From NCBI RefSeq assembly GCF_000195595.1, contig NZ_GL882511.1, forward strand, positions 186,001-250,000: 64,000 nt of DNA. Reading direction: 5' to 3'. The position numbers and the translations under genes were made by a program. The stretch comes from Actinomyces sp. oral taxon 170 str. F0386 (lineage in GTDB: Bacteria; Actinomycetota; Actinomycetes; Actinomycetales; Actinomycetaceae). Position 1 is the first letter of the stretch, and each line of letters starts with the position of its first letter. The notes under the pieces are model-generated. The model was given only the letters and a program-made list of their open reading frames with translations, made no database searches and was not told the DNA's origin. Below are positions 27,144 through 35,473 of the stretch, one piece after another.

Positions 27144-28079
27144 GTGTCTGAAGCGCTGTTGGACGACCCGGAGCTGCTGAGGCGTATTCATGCCCTGCTC
27201 CTGAAGATGCTCAAGGACTTCGACGACACCTGCCGCCGCCTCGACATCCCCTACTCCGTCTACGGCGGCACTATGATCGGGGCGATCCGTCACCAGGGCT
27301 TCATCCCCTGGGACGACGACGTCGACGTGCTCATGACACGTGCTGACTACGAGCGATTCCTCGCCGAGGCCCCCTCCGCCCTGCCGGACGGCTATCAGAT
27401 CGACAACACCCGAACCCGCCCCGAGTACCCCTTCATGTTCACCAAGCTCGGCCTGAAGGGAACGCTCCTGGTACCCGAGTTCGGCAAGGACTCGGCCTAC
27501 CGGATGCCGATCTCCCTGGACATCCTGCCGGTGGACAACGTGCCCGACGACGCCCGCGCGTTCCGCAGGATGAGCCGTAAGACCTGGTTGTGGGGCCGTC
27601 TCCTCTACCTCCAGGGCACGCCCACCCCCTACCTCATCGGCATCACCGGGGCCAAGCGCATGGCGATCCACACGATCACCTCGGCGATCCATGTGGGACT
27701 GCGCCTCATGCGCGCCACCCCGCGCTCCCTTCAGGGGCGCTGGGAGAAGGCAGCCCGCACCTATGAGCACGCCACCACCAAGCGGATGGCCGACTTCTCC
27801 ATGCGGGACCCGGAGAACTGGACCGTCACCATGGACGACCTCTATCCGCCCCTCGAGCTGCCCTTCGAGAACATCACCGTCAAGGTCGCCCGTAGCTACG
27901 ACGCCATGATGCGCCGCTCCTACGGCGACTACATGGAGCTGCCGCCCCTGGAGAAGCGCCGCAACCACAAGCCCTGCGAGATCGACTTCGGTCCGTACGC
28001 CGACGTCGCTGAATCGGCCCCTGAGGCTGCCTCTGAGGCGGGCACAGAGCCTGCCTCGGACGATGTCGCGGCCGACTGA
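27144..28079 (+). CDS. licD: LicD-family phosphocholine (or phospho-alditol) transferase
   Basis: 311 residues. The N-terminal third carries the LicD core: YSVYGGTMIGAIRHQG at about residues 38-52, then WDDDVDV at 56-62, the acidic site of this nucleotidyltransferase-fold family. LicD proteins transfer phosphocholine from CDP-choline to surface glycans; fukutin relatives transfer phospho-ribitol, so the family name alone does not fix the substrate. The HTH-LicC-LicA gene 3.4 kb downstream makes CDP-choline the most likely donor. Start: GTG with AGGAG 9 bases upstream. The gene sits between a DUF2304 gene and a flippase, fitting a step on the lipid-linked repeat unit. Confidence 0.9.
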   Translation: MSEALLDDPELLRRIHALLLKMLKDFDDTCRRLDIPYSVYGGTMIGAIRHQGFIPWDDDVDVLMTRADYERFLAEAPSALPDGYQIDNTRTRPEYPFMFTKLGLKGTLLVPEFGKDSAYRMPISLDILPVDNVPDDARAFRRMSRKTWLWGRLLYLQGTPTPYLIGITGAKRMAIHTITSAIHVGLRLMRATPRSLQGRWEKAARTYEHATTKRMADFSMRDPENWTVTMDDLYPPLELPFENITVKVARSYDAMMRRSYGDYMELPPLEKRRNHKPCEIDFGPYADVAESAPEAASEAGTEPASDDVAAD

Positions 28080-28091
28080 GGGCTGTCACGC

Positions 28092-29348
28092 ATGCCTCGA
28101 ACAGAGGAGGGCAAGGCCTCCCAGGTCGGCCGCGACTACTTCTGGAACACCGCCGCCTCCGTCATGATGTCGCTGGCGACAGTTATTCTGACGGTGGTCG
28201 TCACGCGCTCCGCCGGGCTCGCCGCGGGCGGAGTCTTCGGACTGGCCTACCAGGCCGGGCAGCAGTTCCAGCCCCTGGGCATGTACGAGGTCAGGCCGTA
28301 CCAGGTCACCGACTTAGAGCATCGCTTCAGCTTCGGCACCTACCTGGCCACCAGGATCGTCACAGTGGGGCTCATGATCCTGGGCGTCGTCGGCTACGCG
28401 GTGCTCTTCGGCGACGGGCCCGGGGACATGCTGCTCATCATCCTTATCGCCTCCCTCCGCCTCTTCGACGCTTTCGAGGATGTCTACGTCTGCGAGTTCC
28501 AGCGGGTGGGCCGTCTCGACATCGGGGGACAGTCCTGGTTCTGGCGCTCGTTGACGACGGCAGCTGCGTTCTCCGGCATGCTCATCGCCACCGGTGAGCT
28601 TCTGAGCTCGACGGTCGTCACGCTGGCCGTCTCCCTGGTCGCCACGGTGCTCCTCTACGTGCCTCGGGCACGCGGTCTCTTCCCGCAGCGGCCCGTGTGG
28701 GAGTCTCGGCTGATCAAGGAGCTGCTGATCATCTGCCTGCCCCTGTGCCTGGCATCCTTCATCTCCATGTACTTGGCGAGTGCGCCGAGATTCTCCATCA
28801 AGCACTATCTCGACTCCACCCAACAGGGATATTTCACGATCCTGTTCATGCCTGCCATGGCGATCAACCTGCTCTCCATCATGGTCTTTCGCCCCCTGCT
28901 CACCTCCATGGCGAGTCTGTGGGTCGGCGCCGACCTGCCCGGTTTCAACCGGCTCATCCGGCGCGGGCTGCTGGTGACCGTCGGGGCGTTCGTCGTCGTC
29001 GGAGCGGTCACCTTCCTGGCAGGTGCTCCGATACTGGGGCTCGTCTACGGCACGGACATCTCCATGTTCCGCGCCGAGCTCATGGTTCTGGTCCTCGGCG
29101 GGGCCATGAATGCCGCAAGCGTCGTCCTCTACTACGCCCTGACCACGATGCGGCTTCAGAAGCTCGCCTTCGTGGGATACGCCCTCGCGGCCGTGGCGAT
29201 GACGCTGATGTTCGTCCTCCTCGTCCCCTCACAAGGCCTCCTGGGCGTCTCCATCGCCTATACCTGCGGAATGGGCGTCCTGGTTCTCCTCTTCGGCCTG
29301 TTCCAGCAGCGCGCCGTCGCAACACATAGCGGCGAAGGACACTCGTGA
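28092..29348 (+). CDS. Oligosaccharide flippase-like membrane protein (MOP/Wzx type)
   Basis: 418 residues with about twelve hydrophobic segments. The N-terminal part (RDYFWNTAASVMMSLATVIL) and the repeated helix pairs resemble polysaccharide_synt / Wzx flippases of the MOP superfamily, which move undecaprenyl-linked repeat units outward. It is 12 bp downstream of licD in the same direction, with GAGGG 9 bases before the ATG. No Wzy polymerase could be pointed to with confidence among the polytopic neighbours. It implies a second export route beside the ABC exporter at 16263-18439. Confidence 0.8.
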   Translation: MPRTEEGKASQVGRDYFWNTAASVMMSLATVILTVVVTRSAGLAAGGVFGLAYQAGQQFQPLGMYEVRPYQVTDLEHRFSFGTYLATRIVTVGLMILGVVGYAVLFGDGPGDMLLIILIASLRLFDAFEDVYVCEFQRVGRLDIGGQSWFWRSLTTAAAFSGMLIATGELLSSTVVTLAVSLVATVLLYVPRARGLFPQRPVWESRLIKELLIICLPLCLASFISMYLASAPRFSIKHYLDSTQQGYFTILFMPAMAINLLSIMVFRPLLTSMASLWVGADLPGFNRLIRRGLLVTVGAFVVVGAVTFLAGAPILGLVYGTDISMFRAELMVLVLGGAMNAASVVLYYALTTMRLQKLAFVGYALAAVAMTLMFVLLVPSQGLLGVSIAYTCGMGVLVLLFGLFQQRAVATHSGEGHS

Positions 29349-29376
29349 CCGAGAGGTGACGGTGGGGCGGCTCCGA

Positions 29377-29382
29377 TAGGCT
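29377..29382 (+). promoter_or_regulatory. -10 box TAGGCT for a leaderless start at 29390
   Basis: TAGGCT ends 7 bases before the ATG of the acyltransferase. No ribosome site lies between, so a leaderless transcript is likely. It would separate this gene from the flippase transcript 41 bases upstream. Confidence 0.5.
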
Positions 29383-29389
29383 GACGCGC

Positions 29390-30487
29390 ATGCCATCGAC
29401 CCGTTCAGCAGGCTTGTTCTCTCCCCGCGACCTCGGGTCCCGCGACAACGCCCTCAATCTGCTCCGCCTCCTCCTGGCCTTCCTCGTCTTCTACTCCCAC
29501 GCGGACATCCTCGCCGGAACCGGAAACGGGTACGAGGTGGCCGGGCAGCACCTGGGCAGCTGGGGCGTCGTCGGCTTCTTCGCCATCTCCGGCTTCCTCA
29601 TCACGGGCTCACGCATGCGTGCCGACGCCGGTCCCTACCTCATCAACCGGGTCACCCGCATCTTCCCCGGATTCCTGTTCTCCCTCGTCTTCGTCGCCTT
29701 CGTCATGGCTCCAGCGGCGCACCTCATCGAGAAGGGAACGCTCGACGGCCTCTTCGGAGCGGCGCCCACGCCGGGCAGCTACGTCTACTCCAACATCCTG
29801 CTGCACATCTCCACCTACAAAATCGGTACGACGCTGGCCACCGTGCCCTACCCCGGAGCCTGGAACGGTTCCCTGTGGAGCCTCTACTACGAGTTCTGGT
29901 GCTACATCATCATCGGCGTCTTCCTGTCCTGGAGGTTCATCCGCTCCCACGTGTGGCCCACGGCGCTGCTGTTCCTGGTCAGTGTCGCCATGCACGCCGG
30001 CATCGACCGGATCGCCCCCTACGTCGACAACAACGGTGAGTTCGCCCTGCTGATCTTCATGCTGCCCTACTTCCTGGGCGGAGCGCTCATGTACCAGCTG
30101 CGCGAGCGCCTTCCCATGAGGCCATGGACCGCGCTCATCGCGACCGCCGGCTCCGTGGCACTCATCCTGGCGCTACCGGGCTTCGGCGCCCAGCTGGCCT
30201 CGCCGTTCATCGCCTACGTCGTCCTGTGGCTCGGAGCGGTCCTGCCCTCACCGGAGATCATCAAGGTCCACGACATCTCCTACGGCGTCTACATCTATCA
30301 TTTCCCGGTCCTCCAGCTCCTCATCCTGCTGGGGATGCACCGTCACGGTCTGCCGCTCCTGCTACTGGTCGCCGGCGTCGTCACCATCATCCTGTCCATC
30401 GCCAGCTGGCTGGGTATCGAGCGTGCCGCCATGCGCTGGTCGCGGGGGCGGCGACCCTGGGGCGACCTGCGCCAGCAGGCCCGCTGA
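29390..30487 (+). CDS. Membrane O-acyltransferase (acyltransferase_3 family, OafA-like)
   Basis: 365 residues and about ten transmembrane segments. The first segment contains NLLRLLLAFLVFYSHADIL with the conserved histidine; GFFAISGFLITGSR and WNGSLWSLYYEFWCY are further OafA-type signatures. It should acylate a hydroxyl of a surface sugar from the cytoplasmic side. This is the second such enzyme in the window and the only one in this operon, so the two glycan systems may each have their own acyl group. The C-terminus is short and basic. Confidence 0.87.
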   Translation: MPSTRSAGLFSPRDLGSRDNALNLLRLLLAFLVFYSHADILAGTGNGYEVAGQHLGSWGVVGFFAISGFLITGSRMRADAGPYLINRVTRIFPGFLFSLVFVAFVMAPAAHLIEKGTLDGLFGAAPTPGSYVYSNILLHISTYKIGTTLATVPYPGAWNGSLWSLYYEFWCYIIIGVFLSWRFIRSHVWPTALLFLVSVAMHAGIDRIAPYVDNNGEFALLIFMLPYFLGGALMYQLRERLPMRPWTALIATAGSVALILALPGFGAQLASPFIAYVVLWLGAVLPSPEIIKVHDISYGVYIYHFPVLQLLILLGMHRHGLPLLLLVAGVVTIILSIASWLGIERAAMRWSRGRRPWGDLRQQAR

Positions 30488-30517
30488 GCCCGTCCTCCGT
30501 CATCGAGCCGGTCATGA

Positions 30518-30571
30518 CTCGCGTAGCCCGACAGAAAAACCGTTGGGGTACGCGAAGGATGTCGGGCTCGG
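30518..30571. repeat. 54-nt dispersed repeat, copy 1
   Basis: It aligns without gaps to 45733-45786 at 39 of 54 positions, with blocks of 7 (CTCGCGT), 9 (TACGCGAAG) and 7 (GGCTCGG) identical bases. Both copies lie at convergent gene ends. In this copy AGCCCGACA (30525-30533) pairs with 30560-30568; the pairing is not conserved in the other copy. Confidence 0.55.
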
Positions 30572-30582
30572 CGGTGGTGGGG

Positions 30583-31464
30583 CTAGCGAGCCAGGACGTG
30601 AGTGGTCAGGGTGCGCACCGCCGTCGAGTCCTGACGGCGTAGCGCCGTCGGCAGGAGCGACAGGGCATGGGCCCGCGAGATCGTGTGCCGCCTGGCCGCG
30701 CGCGCGGCACGGTGCCAGCCGTTACGTCGCATGAGGCGGGCGGCCAGGGCGAAGTAGGTGCGCTCACCGGCGAAGCGGCGGCCATCGAACAGCGACGTCG
30801 AGGAGGCCGACTCCTCGTGACGCCGGTAGGAGAAGCACACGTGCGGATCGAGCAGGAGGCAGCCACCTGCTGCGATGATGTCGATGACCAGGGCCAGGTC
30901 CTGGATGATGGGGAAGCCAGGGCGGAAGGGTGTGGAGACGAGTGCCTCACGGCGGAAGGTCAGTGAGGGCCAGTAGAGCCAGTCGGCCCTGAGCAGGGAC
31001 GTGGCCAGCTCCTCACCACTGAGCAGGAGGGGCTGGCGCGTGCGCGGCATGACCACGCGCTTGATGGAATCAGTCAGGGTGCTGACATCGTGCCCCTGGG
31101 AATCGATGGGCTGGACCCCGGGCTGGAAGATGTCCGCCTGCGGGAACTTCTCGTGAAGGGTCAAGACACGTGCCACGTAGTCGGGTCGCATGATGTCGTC
31201 GCAACCCAGGAGCATCACCAGGTCCGCCGAGGCCATCTCGATGCAGCGCTCGTAGTTCGCAGTGATGCCGAGGTTCTCCTCGTTGCGGACGTAAGTCACC
31301 TGGGGGTGGTCCAGGTGCTCGAAGTACTTCGGGACCCCGGGATCCGGGTAGCAGTCGTCGACGACGGTCAGGTGCCAGCGCGCATCGGTCTGGCTCAGGA
31401 CGGCCTCAACCGTCTCATACAGGTACCGGGGCTCGCCCCAGAACGGGATCATGATGTCGAGCAT
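30583..31464 (-). CDS. GT2 glycosyltransferase
   Basis: 293 residues. LDIMIPFWGEPRYLYETVEAV opens the family 2 fold (split as in the WfgS/WaaE group), LTVVDDCYPD holds the nucleotide site and LLGCDDIMRPDYV is the DXD equivalent. I chose the ATG at 31464 because GGAG is 5 bases upstream; a GTG at 31479 would add five residues. The C-terminal 60 residues are basic helices. It lies 57 bp downstream of the HTH-LicC-LicA gene on the same strand and may share its transcript, a possible link to the phosphocholine-bearing glycan. Confidence 0.85.
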   Translation of the reverse strand: MLDIMIPFWGEPRYLYETVEAVLSQTDARWHLTVVDDCYPDPGVPKYFEHLDHPQVTYVRNEENLGITANYERCIEMASADLVMLLGCDDIMRPDYVARVLTLHEKFPQADIFQPGVQPIDSQGHDVSTLTDSIKRVVMPRTRQPLLLSGEELATSLLRADWLYWPSLTFRREALVSTPFRPGFPIIQDLALVIDIIAAGGCLLLDPHVCFSYRRHEESASSTSLFDGRRFAGERTYFALAARLMRRNGWHRAARAARRHTISRAHALSLLPTALRRQDSTAVRTLTTHVLAR

Positions 31465-31521
31465 GAGTCTCCTGGTCACTGATGGTCACCGACCACACGC
31501 CACGTGCGGTGGGTCAGCAGT

Positions 31522-33345
31522 CTAACCCTGCGTGAAGATCTCCGGCGCCGCATCCTCACCGTCCTCGTACCAGGACAGCAGGGCGTCGACATAGTCGGTG
31601 ACGTGGCGGTAGTAGGTGAAGACGTCCTGGCCGGCGTCGTCGCCCTCGGCCTCCTTGGCCAGGGCCCACACATACCAGCACCAGCCTGCGAAGACCACGT
31701 AGGACCAGAAGTGGCGGCGCTCGTGGGTGGTGGGGGTGCGATCGAAGTAGTAGCCGATCGCCTCGTCGGCGCGCTCGACGCTCATCCGCGTGCAGACCAC
31801 CAGAGTCCCGAAATCGCTGGCGACGTCGGACATGCCGGCGTACTCCCAGTCGATGAGGTCGATGTGTCCGTCGGCGGCCACAAGGAAGTTCGGCGGGAAG
31901 AAGTCGTTGTGGCTGGGGACCCGCTCGAAGCCATCGGCGTCGGTGTGCACCTTGAGACGCATCACCTTGGTGCGCAGTTCGACGTAGTCGGGCAGATCGA
32001 TGGGGTGGTGACGCTCGACCAGCCGCTCGTAGTGCAGGGCCTCCTGGATGTAGTCGAAGTCCCGCTCAAGCCTCCTGCCGGAGGTGTGCAGGCTGCGGGC
32101 CATGCGCATGGCCTGCCGGAGCTCGTCGGCGTTGGTGATGTCCAGGTTGCGGGCCTCGGGCACGAATCGGGCGATCTTCCAGCCCCGGGCGTCGTCGTCG
32201 GCCACGAAGGTCGTGTCCAGGCCGAGCTCGCGGGCCAGGCGCAGCCCGGCGGCCTCGGCGTGACGGTCGACGATCTCCTCGGTGCCCACGCCAGGGTGGC
32301 GGTAGACGTACTCCTTGCCGTCCACGGTGAAGTGGCACGACAGGTTCGTCAGCCCCTGCTTGAGCGGGTAGAAGCCCGAGATGTCCGTCTTGCGGCAACC
32401 CAGCGCCTCCGAGATGTGGTCGAAGACCTCGGAGTCCACGTTCTCGATGAACTTGGGGTCGAAGGAGCGGATCTCGTCGACCGAGTCGAACTCGTTGATC
32501 ATGCCCTCGGGGTAGCGGCGCATGACCATGTCGAGCTCCTTGACGTGCTCGATGTAGATCGCCTCCCACAGCTTGGGAGCCGTCTCGGGCAGGTGGTAGA
32601 CCGCCTCGAGGATGCGCCGGAAGGCGGCGGAGAAGGTCCGGTCGAAGTAGACGTGGCCCAGCATGATCCAGGCGTCGGCGCCCCCGACCTCGATGTCCGT
32701 GATCCGATCGCCCGGGCCGGTGGTGATGCACCACTCCTCGGTGGGGCCCTCGACGTACTGGGCCGAGTAGTAGGCCTTGTAGACGTGCGACTCGAAGGGG
32801 TTGTCCGTGAAGTAGTCGTCGGAGGAGCAGATGAAGGTGTTCGCCAGGATGTCTCGCACCAGCCACAGGGAGCCGTTGTTGTTGCGTGAGACGTAGTCGT
32901 CGTTGACGACGATCTTCACGCCGAACTGCTCGGCCAGGTAGAAGAAGTACTCCTTCTTGTAGCCGACGACGATCGTCACGTCCGTGATGCCGGCCTCGTG
33001 CAGCTGGCGGATCTGTCGCTCGACCAGGACCTCCCCGCGCACGCGCAGCATCCCTTTGGGGCGCTCGTAGGAGATCGGCGCGAAGCGCTGGGACAGGCCG
33101 GCCGCCATGATGACGGCGTTGCCCACCCGGTAGGGCTCCAGGGCCGCCCGGCCCGCCTCGGTCAGGTGGCGCTCCTGAATGTAGCCGGCCGCCTCGCACT
33201 CGCGCACGGCGGCGTTGACCCGCCCCAGGGACATGCCGGTGGACTCCTGGATCTGGCGCTGGGTGAGGGCATCGCCCGTCCGCAGGAGGGCGTAGAGCAC
33301 ATCGAACTGCGACTGCGACAGGGACTGTGTCTGGGGATCTGCCAT
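31522..33345 (-). CDS. HTH - CTP:phosphocholine cytidylyltransferase - choline kinase fusion (LicC-LicA)
   Basis: 607 residues with three parts. Residues about 9-70 are a winged helix-turn-helix of the MarR/HTH_24 kind (ALTQRQIQESTGMSLGRVN). Residues about 75-300 are a nucleotidyltransferase with AAGLSQRF (81-88) and ERPKG (Lys97), the LicC signature. Residues about 310-607 are an APH-fold choline/ethanolamine kinase with Brenner motif HNDFFPPNF (479-487) and DWEYAG (499-504), as in LicA. It would phosphorylate choline and activate it to CDP-choline for LicD. I prefer the ATG at 33345 over 33357 because GGTGGAA lies upstream. Nested inverted repeats sit just upstream. No choline transporter is seen in the window. 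Confidence 0.9.
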   Translation of the reverse strand: MADPQTQSLSQSQFDVLYALLRTGDALTQRQIQESTGMSLGRVNAAVRECEAAGYIQERHLTEAGRAALEPYRVGNAVIMAAGLSQRFAPISYERPKGMLRVRGEVLVERQIRQLHEAGITDVTIVVGYKKEYFFYLAEQFGVKIVVNDDYVSRNNNGSLWLVRDILANTFICSSDDYFTDNPFESHVYKAYYSAQYVEGPTEEWCITTGPGDRITDIEVGGADAWIMLGHVYFDRTFSAAFRRILEAVYHLPETAPKLWEAIYIEHVKELDMVMRRYPEGMINEFDSVDEIRSFDPKFIENVDSEVFDHISEALGCRKTDISGFYPLKQGLTNLSCHFTVDGKEYVYRHPGVGTEEIVDRHAEAAGLRLARELGLDTTFVADDDARGWKIARFVPEARNLDITNADELRQAMRMARSLHTSGRRLERDFDYIQEALHYERLVERHHPIDLPDYVELRTKVMRLKVHTDADGFERVPSHNDFFPPNFLVAADGHIDLIDWEYAGMSDVASDFGTLVVCTRMSVERADEAIGYYFDRTPTTHERRHFWSYVVFAGWCWYVWALAKEAEGDDAGQDVFTYYRHVTDYVDALLSWYEDGEDAAPEIFTQG

Positions 33346-33359
33346 CGGTTCCACCATCC

Positions 33360-33421
33360 GTTCAGTAAAACAGAAATTGCTACCTTGTTCGAAGGTAACA
33401 GATCGGACAGGGAAACTGAAC
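33360..33421 (-). promoter_or_regulatory. Nested inverted repeats upstream of the HTH-LicC-LicA gene
   Basis: An outer pair, GTTCAGT (33360-33366) and ACTGAAC (33415-33421), and an inner pair, TACCTT (33381-33386) and AAGGTA (33392-33397), share nearly the same centre (33389-33390). The stretch is AT-richer than its surroundings and abuts the start codon, the expected place for an operator. The encoded protein has its own DNA-binding domain, so autoregulation is plausible but not shown. Confidence 0.5.
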
Positions 33422-33444
33422 TGTTGAGATGGGCTTGTGGCACA

Positions 33445-33482
33445 CGTGGGCGGGTGGCGTCGATTCGCGCCACCCGCCCACG
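33445..33482 (-). terminator. Hairpin terminator downstream of rmlA
   Basis: A perfect 15-bp stem (33445-33459 with 33468-33482) has an 8-nt loop TCGATTCG. It lies 37 bases past the rmlA stop and ahead of the HTH-LicC-LicA promoter, isolating the two minus-strand genes. Confidence 0.85.
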
Positions 33483-33519
33483 CGGCATCAGAGCTGCTGC
33501 GCCTGCCCGGTGCGCCGTC

Positions 33520-34392
33520 TCAGGCCTGCTGGTGCTCCAGCAGGCCCAGCAGGTAGGCGCCGTAGCCGGACTTGACCAGCGGCTCGGCGCGTTGGCGCAG
33601 GCCGTCGTCGTCGATGAAGCCCATGCGCCAGGCGACCTCCTCGGGGGCGCCGATGTTGAGGCCCTGACGGTGCTGGACGGTGCGGATGAAGCTGGTGGCG
33701 TCGGCCAGCGAGTCGAAGGTGCCGGTGTCGAGCCAGGCGGTGCCGCGGGGGAGGACCTCAACAGTGAGCCTGCCGGCCTCCAGGTAGGTGCGGTTGACGT
33801 CGGTGATCTCGTACTCGCCGCGGGCGGAGGGCTTGAGGTTCCTCGCGATCTCGACGACGTCGTTGTCGTAGAAGTACAGGCCGGGCACGGCGTAGGTGGA
33901 GCGGGGGTGGGCCGGCTTCTCCTCGATGGAGATGGCCTTGAAGCTCTCGTCGAACTCGACGACGCCGTAGGCGGTGGGGTCGGCGACCTGGTAGGCGTAG
34001 ACGACGCCGCCGTCGGGGCTGGTGTGGCGGCGCAGCTGGGTGCCCATGCCGGGGCCGTAGAAGATGTTGTCGCCCAGAACCAGGGCGGCGCTGTCGTCGC
34101 CGATGAAGTCGGCGCCCAGGACGAAGGCCTGCGCCAGGCCGTTGGGCTCCTGCTGGACGGTGTAGGACAGGTTGACGCCGAGCTGGGAGCCGTCACCCAG
34201 GAGGCGGTGGAAGGAGGGGGCGTCGTGGGGGGTGGTGATGATGAGGACGTCCTGGATCCCGGCGAGCATGAGGGTGCTCAGCGGGTAGTAGATCATCGGC
34301 TTGTCGTAGACGGGCACCAGCTGCTTGGAGGTCCCCAGGGTGATCGGGTTGAGTCGTGTGCCGGAGCCTCCGGCCAGAATGATTCCTCGCAT
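33520..34392 (-). CDS. rmlA: Glucose-1-phosphate thymidylyltransferase RmlA
   Basis: 290 residues, the normal length. The nucleotide-binding [18 protein letters not shown] begins at residue 8, followed by [19 protein letters not shown] and the LGDNIFYG metal site further on. It makes dTDP-glucose from dTTP and glucose 1-phosphate, the first step to dTDP-L-rhamnose and normally the feedback-controlled one. I set the start at 34392 (MRGIILAGG); GGAG lies close upstream, and the frame upstream of it is not family-like. It is divergent from rmlC. Confidence 0.96.
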   Translation of the reverse strand: MRGIILAGGSGTRLNPITLGTSKQLVPVYDKPMIYYPLSTLMLAGIQDVLIITTPHDAPSFHRLLGDGSQLGVNLSYTVQQEPNGLAQAFVLGADFIGDDSAALVLGDNIFYGPGMGTQLRRHTSPDGGVVYAYQVADPTAYGVVEFDESFKAISIEEKPAHPRSTYAVPGLYFYDNDVVEIARNLKPSARGEYEITDVNRTYLEAGRLTVEVLPRGTAWLDTGTFDSLADATSFIRTVQHRQGLNIGAPEEVAWRMGFIDDDGLRQRAEPLVKSGYGAYLLGLLEHQQA

Positions 34393-34521
34393 GCTCCAAG
34401 CATGGCCCATTCCGGCCCCGAATGACGTCAGGATCGGCTGATTCGGGGGAGCATGTCCGTGGTGCGCGGCACGTTCGGCTCGTGCGGTCCCGTCGCTGAG
34501 GTGCTGGTGCGGCGGCGCCGA

Positions 34522-34527
34522 TAGACT
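34522..34527 (+). promoter_or_regulatory. Putative -10 box TAGACT for rmlC
   Basis: TAGACT lies 68 bases before the rmlC start in the divergent rmlA-rmlC gap. No good -35 hexamer is visible. The leader carries AGAAGGAG 7 bases before the ATG. Confidence 0.35.
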
Positions 34528-34595
34528 TCCCCGATGGAGCGTCGCCGGTGAGGCGGCGTCGACGGTGATGACGACGTACACAGAAGGAGCCATCC

Positions 34596-35177
34596 ATGGG
34601 GCAGATCGAGCTGGGCAAGCCGCTCGCCATCGAGACGACACCGATTCCGGGTTTCCTGCGCATTGACCTGACCGTTCACGGGGACAACCGCGGCTGGTTC
34701 AAGGAGAACTGGCAGCGGGAGAAGATGCTGGCTCTGGGGCTGCCCGACTTCGGGCCGGTGCAGAACAACATCTCCTTCAACAACGAGGTGGGGGTGACCC
34801 GCGGCATCCACGCCGAGCCCTGGGACAAGTTCGTCTCGGTGGCCACCGGCCGCGTGTTCGGCGCCTGGGTGGACCTGCGCGAGGGGCCGTCCTTCGGGAC
34901 GGTGTACACCTGCGAGATCGACCCGTCGGTGGCCGTGTTCGTGCCCCGGGGCGTGGGCAACGCCTACCAGACGCTGGAGCCCAACACCGCCTACACCTAC
35001 CTGGTCAACGACCACTGGTCGCCTGACGCCCAGTACACCTTCCTCAATCTGGCCGACGAGACGGCGAACGTCTCCTGGCCGATCCCGTTGGCCGAGGCGA
35101 TCCTGTCCGACAAGGACAAGGCTCACCCGCGCCTGGCCGACGTCGCTCCCTTCCCGTCCCCGGAGGCGGGCAGCTAG
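34596..35177 (+). CDS. rmlC: dTDP-4-dehydrorhamnose 3,5-epimerase RmlC (variant motif)
   Basis: 193 residues, a single cupin domain. [18 protein letters not shown] and [13 protein letters not shown] (His72, Lys78) are at the places of the usual FxDxRG and VLRGLHxQ..K active-site strands, and [13 protein letters not shown] is the late cupin strand with the catalytic tyrosine region. The IHAEPWDK version differs from the common VLRGLHYQ form and matches, as I recall, a branch found in bifidobacteria and actinomycetes, where it may be fused to RmlD. It performs C3 and C5 epimerisation of the keto-sugar. AGAAGGAG precedes the ATG, and two strong hairpins follow the stop. Confidence 0.9.
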   Translation: MGQIELGKPLAIETTPIPGFLRIDLTVHGDNRGWFKENWQREKMLALGLPDFGPVQNNISFNNEVGVTRGIHAEPWDKFVSVATGRVFGAWVDLREGPSFGTVYTCEIDPSVAVFVPRGVGNAYQTLEPNTAYTYLVNDHWSPDAQYTFLNLADETANVSWPIPLAEAILSDKDKAHPRLADVAPFPSPEAGS

Positions 35178-35179
35178 AA

Positions 35180-35242
35180 CAGACCAGAGACAGGCCGGAT
35201 CCTGATCGAGACCCGTCCAGGGCCCGGCCTGAAGCAGGTCTG
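35180..35242 (+). terminator. Imperfect hairpin just after rmlC
   Basis: An outer CAGAC/GTCTG pair (35180-35184, 35238-35242) and an inner CAGGCCGG/CCGGCCTG pair (35191-35198, 35224-35231) fold around a 25-nt loop a few bases after the stop codon. Weaker than the hairpin that follows at 35265. Confidence 0.5.
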
Positions 35243-35264
35243 AGACACCTCCGAGCGCTGATCC

Positions 35265-35306
35265 CGACGGCGCCGCAAGCCCCACCAGGCTCGCGGCGCC
35301 GTCGTT
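35265..35306 (+). terminator. Strong hairpin terminator downstream of rmlC
   Basis: CGACGGCGCCGC (35265-35276) pairs with GCGGCGCCGTCG (35293-35304); AGCC/GGCT inside the loop extends the fold. TT follows. Confidence 0.85.
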
Positions 35307-35443
35307 GCGTGCTGCCATCGGCCTTCGTGGCGGTGCCGGTCTGGCTCCACCCAGCCCTGCCCTGAGTCGCATCGTCAGACATCCTGCGTCCTGGGCGCGG
35401 TGAACTGCTTTATTCTCGGGGAAATCATGCAGTAGTGAAAACT

Positions 35444-35473
35444 TTGATAGATGTAAGGATCACAACATAAAGT
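35444..35473 (+). promoter_or_regulatory. Promoter for the GT87 gene: TTGATA - 18 bp - TAAAGT
   Basis: TTGATA at 35444-35449 and TAAAGT at 35468-35473 are separated by 18 bp in an AT-rich island. A start near 35481 would give a leader of about 200 nt if translation begins at 35683. Confidence 0.55.

Noticed and set aside
33360-33421. Reading the nested inverted repeats as a terminator for rmlA
   Set aside because: A much stronger 15-bp hairpin already follows rmlA at 33445-33482, and the nested arms are short, AT-rich and directly at a start codon.
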